Of a stretch of DNA of 8,823 nt, positions 1-5,331 are shown piece after piece. Under the pieces are notes generated by a model. The model was not told where the DNA came from and did no database searches. It was given only the letters and a program-made list of their open reading frames with translations. Source of the DNA: Nanobdellota archaeon (GTDB lineage: Archaea > Nanobdellota > Nanobdellia > Woesearchaeales > UBA12501); NCBI GenBank assembly GCA_018812465.1, contig JAHJCS010000039.1, forward strand, positions 1-8,823. The letters are read 5' to 3'. Each line of letters opens with the position of its first letter. The stretch's first letter is position 1. The position numbers were made by a program, and so were the translations under genes.

Positions 1-137
1 TGTGGGAGTTTTATGTAAACCTGGCAGGGCGAGGTCTCAGTCTCTTTCAGGGTAGGTATCAGGGACTGGAAGCCTCACTCCGCCAGATCCAGCTGCTGGC
101 CAGTCAGGCGGAGCTAGGATTTATCTGCACAAACTGT
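1..137. other. Left-edge non-coding stretch, possibly the tail of a mobile element
   Basis: No convincing gene lies here. One plus frame is open from the window edge to a TAG at 53-55, and another is open to about position 184. Neither short peptide shows a motif I recognise. Because the hairpin repeat at 69-123 resembles the right end of a TnpB-type element, the open frame ending at 55 could be the last codons of a tnpB gene lying outside the window, but this rests on position alone. The stretch is clearly richer in G and C than the regions around the promoters. Confidence 0.25.
69..123 (+). repeat. GC-rich hairpin repeat, copy 1 (IS200/IS605 right-end-like)
   Basis: This 55-base unit aligns without gaps to 1702-1756 with 45 of 55 identical bases. 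It begins GAAGCCTCACTCCG and ends GGCGGAGCTAGGA plus a T/A-rich tail. CTCCGCC (78-84) pairs with GGCGGAG (107-113), CCT (73-75) pairs with AGG (116-118), and an inner CCAG/CTGG hairpin sits at 89-99. A GAAGCC lead-in, a GC hairpin and a short A/T-rich end is the general form of the right end, and guide-RNA 3' end, of IS200/IS605 TnpB elements. That identity is inference. The unit begins 14 bases past the stop codon of the vWA gene and could also serve as a 3' hairpin for its transcript. Confidence 0.6.
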
Positions 138-1271
138 TCAGTTCCAGAACATAAGCCTGGAAAACGCTCTCCTGAAAAAGCCTGAATCAGCAGTATTTCC
201 AGAGACTGCTATTGTGCCTCCGGTTATATCACTGCTGTCCAGCCATGAGCCATTCTCTCTGCTGTCTTCTGGATCTGAGGTTTTGGTAGGTCTTTTATCA
301 TAACTGACACCCATTGACTCTGCTTCTGAGATCATTGCTTTCTGTGCAACGATTCCAAGAGTGTTTGTGAGTATTGTGCCTGTTGTTGCATCATAATCAG
401 ATGATGCTTTTGCCTCAGGAATCCATTCCTCGCTTATGCCCTGCTCTTCATAATACTCCTCGACAACTCTTCTCTGGTAAGAGAGCTGATCATAACTTCC
501 TCCAGTCATCTTTGCTATATCTCTCCATATCCTGTCGCCTGCTGGATCCATTCCAGAGCAGCTTATCGCATAGATGCTTATCCCTTTTGCTCTGGCATAC
601 TCTATCTCTTCTTTGTAACTGTATCCTTCAGGAGATCCCTGGGGAAATGACCTGTCTCCAGCGCCATACCCATGAGGAGCTGCATCTCCAACAAGGAAGA
701 CGAGCTTCTTTGCATTGCTATTCCAGTTCATCTTGTTTATCGCGACATGAAGTGCTGTCTCAACAGCCTCGGGATGGTCTCCTCCTCCATTCGCTTCTAT
801 AGCTCTCAGATTGTTGAGAGCACTGTCAACATCTCTTGTGAGATCATATTGCCTGAAAACATACTCTCTGTCCTCTGGCTGATAATCCCTGTAAGAGACA
901 ATACCTATCCTGAGATCAGGCCTTGGATTCCCTCTTCTTACTTCCTCAACAATGTTTATGATATGTGTCTTTATTGTCCTTATCTCATCGCTCATTGATC
1001 CTGTTGAGTCAATCACAAACACAACATCAATCTGTGGCACCTGCATCACAGGCGGGTCAACCTGGCATTTGCATGGACACATGCATGTCTGCTGCTGGTC
1101 AACATACTCTTGTGTAGGCTCTATTATCACAGGCCTCTGCTGTTCTGTGTAAAGCATTGGCTCTGCTTTTGTTCCTGTTATTGTCTCTGCACTGAGAAAC
1201 TCTGCGAACACTGACGGGAACAATACAATCCCTATCAGAAAAATTCCAATTATTTTCTTTATATTATTCAT
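138..1271 (-). CDS. Secreted von Willebrand factor A (vWA) domain protein
   Basis: Predicted exported protein of 377 residues with one vWA domain, a metal-dependent protein-binding fold. Residues 1-23 form a signal peptide or anchor (NNIKK, then a hydrophobic run ending VFA). Residues 63-69 form a C-x-C-P-C-x-C cluster. The vWA domain spans about 80-285: the first MIDAS loop is D88-S-T-G-S92 (a D-x-T-x-S variant of D-x-S-x-S), a GGGDHPE loop lies at 162-168, and the later MIDAS aspartate is D196 in VGDAAPHG. The C-terminal 90 residues are polar and unassigned. I chose the ATG at 1271 over the TTG at 1286 because the GGAGGT ribosome site falls inside the longer version, 7 bases before the ATG. 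A TATA box lies about 50 bases upstream, so it is probably transcribed alone. The binding partner cannot be told; context suggests a cell-surface role. Confidence 0.92.
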   Translation of the reverse strand: MNNIKKIIGIFLIGIVLFPSVFAEFLSAETITGTKAEPMLYTEQQRPVIIEPTQEYVDQQQTCMCPCKCQVDPPVMQVPQIDVVFVIDSTGSMSDEIRTIKTHIINIVEEVRRGNPRPDLRIGIVSYRDYQPEDREYVFRQYDLTRDVDSALNNLRAIEANGGGDHPEAVETALHVAINKMNWNSNAKKLVFLVGDAAPHGYGAGDRSFPQGSPEGYSYKEEIEYARAKGISIYAISCSGMDPAGDRIWRDIAKMTGGSYDQLSYQRRVVEEYYEEQGISEEWIPEAKASSDYDATTGTILTNTLGIVAQKAMISEAESMGVSYDKRPTKTSDPEDSRENGSWLDSSDITGGTIAVSGNTADSGFFRRAFSRLMFWN

Positions 1272-1275
1272 TTTG

Positions 1276-1284
1276 TCTACCTCC
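1276..1284 (-). promoter_or_regulatory. Strong ribosome binding site that fixes the vWA start
   Basis: Read on the minus strand, GGAGGT stands 7 bases before the ATG at 1271. This is the classical Shine-Dalgarno spacing, and it excludes the in-frame TTG at 1286, whose codons would include the site itself. Confidence 0.75.
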
Positions 1285-1311
1285 AAATATCCATAGAACT
1301 AGGTAGGCGAA

Positions 1312-1327
1312 GCATTTATTTATACCT
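1312..1327 (-). promoter_or_regulatory. Archaeal TATA box of the vWA gene
   Basis: The minus strand reads GGTATAAATAAATGC, centred near 1320. With the usual archaeal distance of about 25 bases, transcription would begin near 1294, giving a leader of about 22 bases that contains the GGAGGT site. The position is assigned by pattern and spacing only. Confidence 0.5.
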
Positions 1328-1456
1328 GAGAGTAAGTTTCTAATCATCTCAAAGTCATAGAAAGAGAAATTTTGGGTTTGTTTTATTTATTCTTGATTGG
1401 TATTATTCGGCAGCAACAATAATGGCAGTAGAATACAAAAATATCTTGTTATCATT

Positions 1457-1696
1457 AACGCCGCCCTCCTGACAGCAGACGGTCAAAGCCTTTGGCTTTG
1501 CCCTACTTGCCACCCCAGGCACGGCATTACTCCGTGCACACGTAGATTAGTGAGGGATCTCGCTGCGCTCAATCCCTCTCCATGTGCTGGGTTCTTCGAT
1601 GGGCTGAGCATAGCGAATGCCCATCTTGCGATTGCGCGTAAACTGAGCGTAACCGGTTTTGGGCGTCCCCCGGCTCGTCTGCGTCAGGGCGGCGTT
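1457..1696. ncRNA. Structured GC-rich element with a 21-bp closing stem (candidate RNA gene or miniature mobile element)
   Basis: Arms 1457-1467 and 1686-1696 are perfect 11-bp inverted repeats (AACGCCGCCCT / AGGGCGGCGTT). The stem continues inward after a 3-base bulge with 1471-1473/1683-1685 and, after one more bulged base, 1475-1481/1676-1682 (GCAGACG/CGTCTGC). Inside are hairpins at 1484-1500 (7 bp, TTT loop), 1519-1537 (6 bp), 1552-1578 (7 bp) and 1598-1625 (7 bp, GATGGGC/GCCCATC). The loops of the last two are complementary to each other. The element is much richer in G+C than the flanks and stops abruptly at AT-rich sequence on the left. On the right it runs after 5 bases into hairpin repeat copy 2. 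An ORF crosses it on the plus strand but resembles no protein. I see no RNase P, SRP or tRNA signature. It may be a guide-like RNA of a TnpB element, a miniature derivative of one, or an independent RNA. The strand is undecided. Confidence 0.55.
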
Positions 1697-1701
1697 GAGT
1701 A

Positions 1702-1756
1702 GAAGCCTCACTCCGTCAGTTCTAGTTGCTACATGGTCAGGCGGAGCTAGGAATTA
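1702..1756 (+). repeat. GC-rich hairpin repeat, copy 2 (IS200/IS605 right-end-like)
   Basis: Second copy of the 55-base unit at 69-123, in the same orientation. CTCCGTC (1711-1717) pairs with GGCGGAG (1740-1746). The C-to-T change relative to copy 1 turns a G-C pair into a G-U pair if the plus strand is the RNA, so pairing is kept; most other differences lie in the loop. It begins 5 bases after the closing stem of the 1457-1696 element and lies 61 bases past the stop codon of the membrane regulator. The order structured RNA, GAAGCC, hairpin, A/T-rich end is what the 3' part of a TnpB guide RNA looks like; that reading is inference. Confidence 0.6.
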
Positions 1757-1789
1757 TTTACATTTCAATCATTCTTTTCTAATAACAAG

Positions 1790-1811
1790 AAATATAATAA
1801 AAACTAAAATT
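1790..1811 (-). terminator. T-rich putative terminator of the membrane regulator gene
   Basis: On the minus strand, a few bases after the stop codon at 1818-1820, the sequence reads ATTTTAGTTTTTATTATA. Archaeal RNA polymerase stops at such T-rich tracts without needing a hairpin. No other terminator is visible before the structured element. Confidence 0.4.
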
Positions 1812-1817
1812 ATCCAA

Positions 1818-2573
1818 TCATTTCTTTCTGTGCCTTATGTAATCCACTGCAAGATATAATATAACTGCGCTCACTGCACCAATCACAAACCAGAACCAGT
1901 ATGGGATAGACGGTGCTGTCTCAACAATCCTTTCTGTCACTACCTTTATTGTCTGGTTGTGCACAATTGTCTCTGTTGCTGTCTGCGCTGCCTGGTTGAT
2001 TGGTTCTGTAATAGCACTGGCCATGTCTCCCATTGCAGCATCTGACATACTCCTTGCACCTTCACTGACAACAGAATCCTCAGCTTCAACAGCCAAATAA
2101 GGGGCTGCTTTACCTACACTTTCAGTAATAGGGCCTTGAAGTGTTTTCATTGATTTTGACATCAATGTTCCTCCAAACAATGATTCTGCAAGATGTATGA
2201 CCGCTGCTCCAGCAGCAATGAGAAATCCAACAGGAAGCAGGCTCTTCAGCTTGTCCTTGAATCCTTCAGTCATTCCTTTCGGAGCTATGATCACATACTT
2301 GTTCGCAAGGCTGTAATGCAAAACTTCTTTTCCTTTTTCAGAATAATGGAATTCATCTGCCTCAACAAGCCTGCAGTCTACAAGAGCTTTGAGATTATAA
2401 TGTACTGTGCTTATTGGTATGCTGAGCTCTTTTGCAAGCTCAGTCTCTGTTGCTTTCTTACTCGCGAGATGATCAAGTATCTTCCTGCTTGTGTCATTTG
2501 ATATTACCTGGGCCAGCTTCTTTGCCTTGTCCTCTTCCAGGCTGACCATGATGAATGTCTCTTTCTTTGCCAT
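1818..2573 (-). CDS. Membrane-anchored winged helix-turn-helix (ArsR-like) transcriptional regulator
   Basis: A 251-residue protein with an N-terminal winged helix (about 10-95). ISNDTSRKILDHLA (24-37) is the usual opening helix of archaeal ArsR-like regulators, the helix-turn-helix is 42-64 (TETELAKEL, then STVHYNLKAL), and the wing follows to about 90. Two hydrophobic segments, about 112-130 and 224-243, enclose a loop of some 90 residues rich in alanine, glutamate and threonine. The tail RHRKK is basic. The positive-inside rule puts the DNA-binding end and the tail in the cytoplasm and the loop outside, so the protein may sense an external or membrane signal; the signal is unknown. The ATG at 2573 lies about 28 bases from a TATA box, which predicts a leaderless mRNA. 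An alternative start is Met9. It is divergent from the AbrB/surface-protein operon and upstream of the vWA gene, both possible targets. Family assignment is firm, function inferred. Confidence 0.92.
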   Translation of the reverse strand: MAKKETFIMVSLEEDKAKKLAQVISNDTSRKILDHLASKKATETELAKELSIPISTVHYNLKALVDCRLVEADEFHYSEKGKEVLHYSLANKYVIIAPKGMTEGFKDKLKSLLPVGFLIAAGAAVIHLAESLFGGTLMSKSMKTLQGPITESVGKAAPYLAVEAEDSVVSEGARSMSDAAMGDMASAITEPINQAAQTATETIVHNQTIKVVTERIVETAPSIPYWFWFVIGAVSAVILYLAVDYIRHRKK

Positions 2574-2594
2574 AAAAACCTATTACATCCTGAG

Positions 2595-2607
2595 TTATTT
2601 AAATATT
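2595..2607 (-). promoter_or_regulatory. TATA box of the membrane regulator gene
   Basis: The sequence TTATTTAAATATT is centred about 28 bases from the ATG at 2573. At normal archaeal spacing transcription starts at or within a few bases of the ATG, so the message is probably leaderless. The absence of a Shine-Dalgarno motif before this ATG agrees with that. Confidence 0.6.
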
Positions 2608-2688
2608 CTGAAAGCTTCCAGCCAGGTTGAAGTCTAACTCTATTTTTTTTGTGGGTTATAATTCTATTATATATCTAAAAACAAAAGA

Positions 2689-2697
2689 TTTATATAT
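2689..2697 (+). promoter_or_regulatory. Probable TATA box of the AbrB/surface-protein operon
   Basis: TTTATATAT preceded by an A-rich BRE-like stretch. It predicts a start near 2720 and a leader of about 110 bases containing both palindromes. A second candidate, TATATAT at 2738-2744, lies inside the first palindrome and would start transcription near 2767. The sequence alone does not decide between them. Confidence 0.45.
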
Positions 2698-2731
2698 CCT
2701 ATTTCTTACTTTCAGAAATCTATACAAGAAT

Positions 2732-2748
2732 TCAGACTATATATCTGA
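2732..2748. promoter_or_regulatory. Palindromic operator-like site 1 (TCAGA-N7-TCTGA)
   Basis: TCAGA CTATATA TCTGA is a 17-bp palindrome whose spacer contains a TATA-like sequence. A dimeric regulator bound here would block that promoter or the transcript start. Possible binders are the AbrB-like proteins encoded just downstream or the divergent winged-helix protein. The binder is inference. Confidence 0.5.
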
Positions 2749-2788
2749 TAAATAAGAAAAAAAGTCTGAAAATAAAATAAAAAAGAAG

Positions 2789-2813
2789 AAAATCAGAAAG
2801 TAATTCTGATTTT
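2789..2813. promoter_or_regulatory. Palindromic operator-like site 2 with 10-bp arms
   Basis: AAAATCAGAA (2789-2798) and TTCTGATTTT (2804-2813) are perfect inverted repeats around AGTAA. The core again is TCAGA-N7-TCTGA (2793-2809), identical in layout to site 1 and centred 61 bp from it. It ends 18 bases before the first AbrB start codon. It may be an operator or, in the mRNA, a weak AT-rich leader hairpin. Confidence 0.55.
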
Positions 2814-2831
2814 CAGATAAAAATAGGTAAA

Positions 2832-2984
2832 ATGGCAGAAACCCCCTACTTGGTTCAGGCTGACAAGAGAGGCCAGATTGTGATTCCTAAGCAGCTGAGA
2901 GACAAGCTTGGGATAGAAGAAGCTGATTTTGAACTCTTTTCAATTGGCAATAAAGGCATCTTATTGAAGGTACAGCCTAAATGA
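2832..2984 (+). CDS. Minimal AbrB/SpoVT-like DNA-binding protein (50 residues)
   Basis: The whole protein is one swapped-hairpin AbrB/MazE-type domain. Residues 8-25 read VQADKRGQIVIPKQLRDK, matching the family pattern of a strand, G-x-[IV]-x-[IV]-P-K and a helix of the type LR-x-K-LGI. The second half (DFELFSIGNKGILLKV) forms the remaining strands. Such proteins bind DNA as dimers and act as transcription regulators or antitoxins; no toxin gene is adjacent, so a regulator is more likely. The ATG at 2832 follows a weak AGGT. The stop overlaps the ATG of the second AbrB gene by 4 bases (ATGA, 2981-2984), which suggests coupled translation. It is short enough to be missed by automatic gene callers. 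It may regulate its own operon through the palindromes upstream. Confidence 0.85.
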   Translation: MAETPYLVQADKRGQIVIPKQLRDKLGIEEADFELFSIGNKGILLKVQPK

Positions 2985-3271
2985 AGAAATATGCACGGAA
3001 AATAAGCTGCGACAGCAGAGGGCAGCTTGTCATACCAAAAGAGGTAAGAAAAGAGCTCTTGATAGATGAAGGTACAGGATTCTGGGTTTTTCTAGTAGAA
3101 GGTGAAGGCATACTTCTCAAGAGGATAGATGACGAGCAGCTTGATTCTGAAGAACCAATCATAAAGGAGATAATTGAGAAGAGCAGCAAGTTGGGAATAG
3201 AGAAGAAAAATATTGACATCACTATCAAGACTTACTCAGGAAAAGAAAAAGGAGGTTTCAGGGAGATATGA
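2981..3271 (+). CDS. AbrB/SpoVT-like DNA-binding protein with C-terminal helical tail
   Basis: A 96-residue protein with an N-terminal AbrB-type domain (about 4-49): the segment from ISCDSRGQLVIPK to VRKELLI is the swapped-hairpin core, and EGEGILLKRI the closing strands. It is a paralogue of the 50-residue protein immediately upstream. Residues 50-96 add a charged, probably helical tail (EPIIKEIIEKSSKLGIEKKN) that could mediate oligomer formation or bind a partner. Start and stop both lie in ATGA overlaps with the neighbours (2981-2984, 3268-3271). A weak AAGG stands 10 bases before the start. Position as second gene of an operon that ends in a giant surface protein suggests it controls that protein's expression; two AbrB paralogues might form heterodimers. 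Domain assignment is firm, target inferred. Confidence 0.92.
   Translation: MKKYARKISCDSRGQLVIPKEVRKELLIDEGTGFWVFLVEGEGILLKRIDDEQLDSEEPIIKEIIEKSSKLGIEKKNIDITIKTYSGKEKGGFREI
3251..3265 (+). promoter_or_regulatory. Double ribosome binding site before the surface-protein gene
   Basis: GGAGGT (3251-3256) lies 11 bases, and GGGAG (3261-3265) 2 bases, before the ATG at 3268. Both are inside the coding end of the second AbrB gene. Together with the ATGA overlap they favour re-initiation by ribosomes finishing that gene. Confidence 0.5.
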
Positions 3272-5331
3272 AAAGAGACAACCTGCTGATGGTATTGTTC
3301 ATTCTGGTAGTTGCAGGACTAGTACTAGTCTCTTTGATCAATGAGCCTTCTATAACAGGACTTGCTGTACTTGATAATGCAGAAGTGTTTGCAGGAAAAG
3401 ATACTTACACAGTCGGTGAGATGGCCCATATATTTGTGATGCCTGCTGATGTTGATTATGATATTGAGGTCTATGGCCCAGACAACAAGCTTGTTGCTGT
3501 ATCAACAGACTTCCCTGTCGAGAGGGCAGGAAAGTATTCTATAGAAGTGATTCTAAATGCTGATGGCAAGACAAAGAAAATCAAGGCATCATTTGATGTT
3601 GTTGTAGAAGCCAAGCAAGAGATTCCTGAAGAGTATCAGGGATATAATCCTGAGAGTGGGGCAGCAGGAGAATCCCCAGAGGGGATGCTTGCTCCTGAAG
3701 AGCAAACTCTTGAAGAAGAGCAGCTTCCTGTTGAGAGTATAACCCCAAGGTCAGACAGGATCAAGATAAAGGGTCCGAAAGATTACAATCTCGGAAAAAA
3801 AGAGGTTGAATTCAATGAAGGTGACATCTCTGAGGAGGAAACAATAGATAAGGATAAGAAGCCAATAAAGGCAGCAAGGCTTGAGAAACAGGGAATCAAG
3901 ATTGAGGTCAGGGGCGCAGGAAGAGATGAGATAAAAAATGCTTGGGTGAACAAAGGAGTTGTACACATTGACTCTGTACCAATAGAGGATGCTACAATAA
4001 GTATTCCTCATGATAATGTTGGTGCAATAAGCATTGCTCCAAAGCTGTACATCAAGGAAGATGGAGAGGAGGAGTTCTCGCTCGCAAACAGCTACGAGAA
4101 GGATGGAATAATGTACAATGATATAGATATAACTCCAGAAGATTACATCTTCAATGTAGAGCACTTTACAGATTACTATGTGAACACCTCAGGAGGGGAT
4201 TATAGCACGCTTACAGACTGCCTGTTTGCTGTTAACAATACTGCTGATGCGTGCATGATAAATGAAGCAGGATTATGGATTATAAATAACAGCTATAATT
4301 TCTATATGACTGCAACTACAATGAAAGTTAATGCCGACAATGTTGTTCTGGATTGCAATGCATCATACTTTAAGGGAGATGACACAGGAGTTAGTGATTA
4401 TGGTGTTTATACCTCTTCAAGAAGCAATGTCACAGTAAGAAACTGTTCTTTTGAGAAGTTCTATGCAGGAATATATTTGGGTTGTTCATATTGTAAAATA
4501 CACAATAATTTCTTTTATGATAATGGTGCTATTGGTGCAATTTATGGGCCATCTAGTCAGGCATCCTTCAATAACATAACAAATAACACATTTATATCTA
4601 ATGCATATGGGGTGAACTTGTATTTTAATTGCAATAATAACACCCTAGTCAATAATACTGTTATCAGCAACTCGGGTGTTGCAGCAATTCAGGTACGTTA
4701 CAGCAAAGGAAACAATGTATACAACAATCTTGTTGAAAGCAGTTCGCAGAGGGGGATATACCTGCTGAACAGTGAGAATACTAATGTATTTAATAACACT
4801 GCTGTAAGCCAGACCTCCTTATCATATGGTGGAATAGTTGTGGTCAATTCTAATCTGAATAACTTATCTTATAACAATCTCACAAACAACTATAATGGAA
4901 TTTATTTAACAAATAGTGATAATAACACGATAATTAACAACATAATCCCTAGTGCATACTCCACAGGAGATGGTATCATAGTTTCCTCATCAAGCGACAA
5001 CAATGATATCTCAGATAACACCATAAACGGAATATCTACAGGAAATGCCATAAAAGTGTATTCCTCTTCAAACTATAACAATATCTCAAACAACAACATC
5101 AGCAATTCTTATTATGGTGTTTACCTGGATACAGGAGCCCAGAACAACTCAGTATTGTTCAATCTAATAAGCTGCAGTGCAGATGGTGTGCATATTTTTG
5201 GAACAGGCACAAACTACAATAATGTCTCAGGCAATACCATCACCGCAGGCGTCTCTTATAAAGGGGCGTTAGTGATAAGCCCTGCTACTGGAAACAAAAT
5301 CTGGTTAAATAATTTCTATAATCTGGAGTAG
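3268..5331 (+). CDS. Giant surface protein, N-terminal part (membrane segment, Ig-like region, parallel beta-helix)
   Basis: Residues 6-24 are a hydrophobic signal or anchor segment, followed by SITGLAVL, a stretch I associate with DPANN archaeal surface proteins. Residues 36-115 look like an Ig-like beta domain, 115-160 form an acidic proline/glutamate linker, and 160-300 are mostly beta. From about 305 (SGGDYSTLTDC) to the end runs a right-handed parallel beta-helix of the NosD/PbH1 type: rungs of roughly 22-25 residues with N-N-x-[IV] turns, such as NNTLVNN, NNLSYNN and SNNNISN. Asparagine and serine are very frequent and many N-x-S/T sequons are present, as expected for a glycosylated outer protein. 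Such helices bind or cleave polysaccharides or act as adhesins; no catalytic residues stand out. The frame ends at a TAG (5329-5331) where the protein should go on; see the next entry. The product as written has 687 residues and would lack its LamG part. Confidence 0.92.
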   Translation: MKRDNLLMVLFILVVAGLVLVSLINEPSITGLAVLDNAEVFAGKDTYTVGEMAHIFVMPADVDYDIEVYGPDNKLVAVSTDFPVERAGKYSIEVILNADGKTKKIKASFDVVVEAKQEIPEEYQGYNPESGAAGESPEGMLAPEEQTLEEEQLPVESITPRSDRIKIKGPKDYNLGKKEVEFNEGDISEEETIDKDKKPIKAARLEKQGIKIEVRGAGRDEIKNAWVNKGVVHIDSVPIEDATISIPHDNVGAISIAPKLYIKEDGEEEFSLANSYEKDGIMYNDIDITPEDYIFNVEHFTDYYVNTSGGDYSTLTDCLFAVNNTADACMINEAGLWIINNSYNFYMTATTMKVNADNVVLDCNASYFKGDDTGVSDYGVYTSSRSNVTVRNCSFEKFYAGIYLGCSYCKIHNNFFYDNGAIGAIYGPSSQASFNNITNNTFISNAYGVNLYFNCNNNTLVNNTVISNSGVAAIQVRYSKGNNVYNNLVESSSQRGIYLLNSENTNVFNNTAVSQTSLSYGGIVVVNSNLNNLSYNNLTNNYNGIYLTNSDNNTIINNIIPSAYSTGDGIIVSSSSDNNDISDNTINGISTGNAIKVYSSSNYNNISNNNISNSYYGVYLDTGAQNNSVLFNLISCSADGVHIFGTGTNYNNVSGNTITAGVSYKGALVISPATGNKIWLNNFYNLE

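Larger units (their letters stand above)
2574..2831. promoter_or_regulatory. Divergent AT-rich control region
   Basis: This 258-base region has no gene. It separates the minus-strand membrane regulator from the plus-strand AbrB/surface-protein operon and carries TATA-like boxes for both. The pentamer TCAGA or its complement TCTGA occurs eight times (near 2607, 2712, 2732, 2744, 2765, 2793, 2805 and 2813). An imperfect palindrome CTGAAAGCTTCCAG (2608-2621) touches the upstream side of the regulator's TATA box. Confidence 0.65.

Noticed and set aside
374..1152. Three overlapping plus-strand open frames
   Set aside because: They lie opposite the vWA gene, which has a clear domain, signal peptide and ribosome site.
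1402..1436. Small AT-rich inverted repeat (ATTATT/AATAAT) as left end of a mobile element
   Set aside because: The arms are short and of low complexity, and no matching target or cleavage sequence is visible.
1457..1696. RNase P RNA or SRP RNA
   Set aside because: The conserved blocks of archaeal RNase P RNA (GAAAGUCC-like, ACAGAA) and the SRP helix 8 motif were not found on either strand.
1397..1702. Plus-strand open frame of 101 codons over the structured element
   Set aside because: It follows the hairpins exactly, has odd composition (many Arg, Cys, Pro) and no recognisable domain or ribosome site, so I read it as chance translation of structured GC-rich sequence. A degraded tnpB tail cannot be fully excluded.
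2832..3271. Toxin-antitoxin locus with AbrB/MazE-type antitoxins
   Set aside because: No MazF, PIN or other small toxin gene is next to them; the operon continues into the surface protein instead.
4560..5300. Repeated AAYAAY-rich DNA as a possible CRISPR or satellite array
   Set aside because: The repetition is at protein level (asparagine-rich beta-helix turns) with irregular spacing and no constant repeat.
5322..5331. Programmed -1 frameshift in the surface gene
   Set aside because: No X-XXY-YYZ slippery site or following strong stem is visible; a lost G explains the shift more simply.
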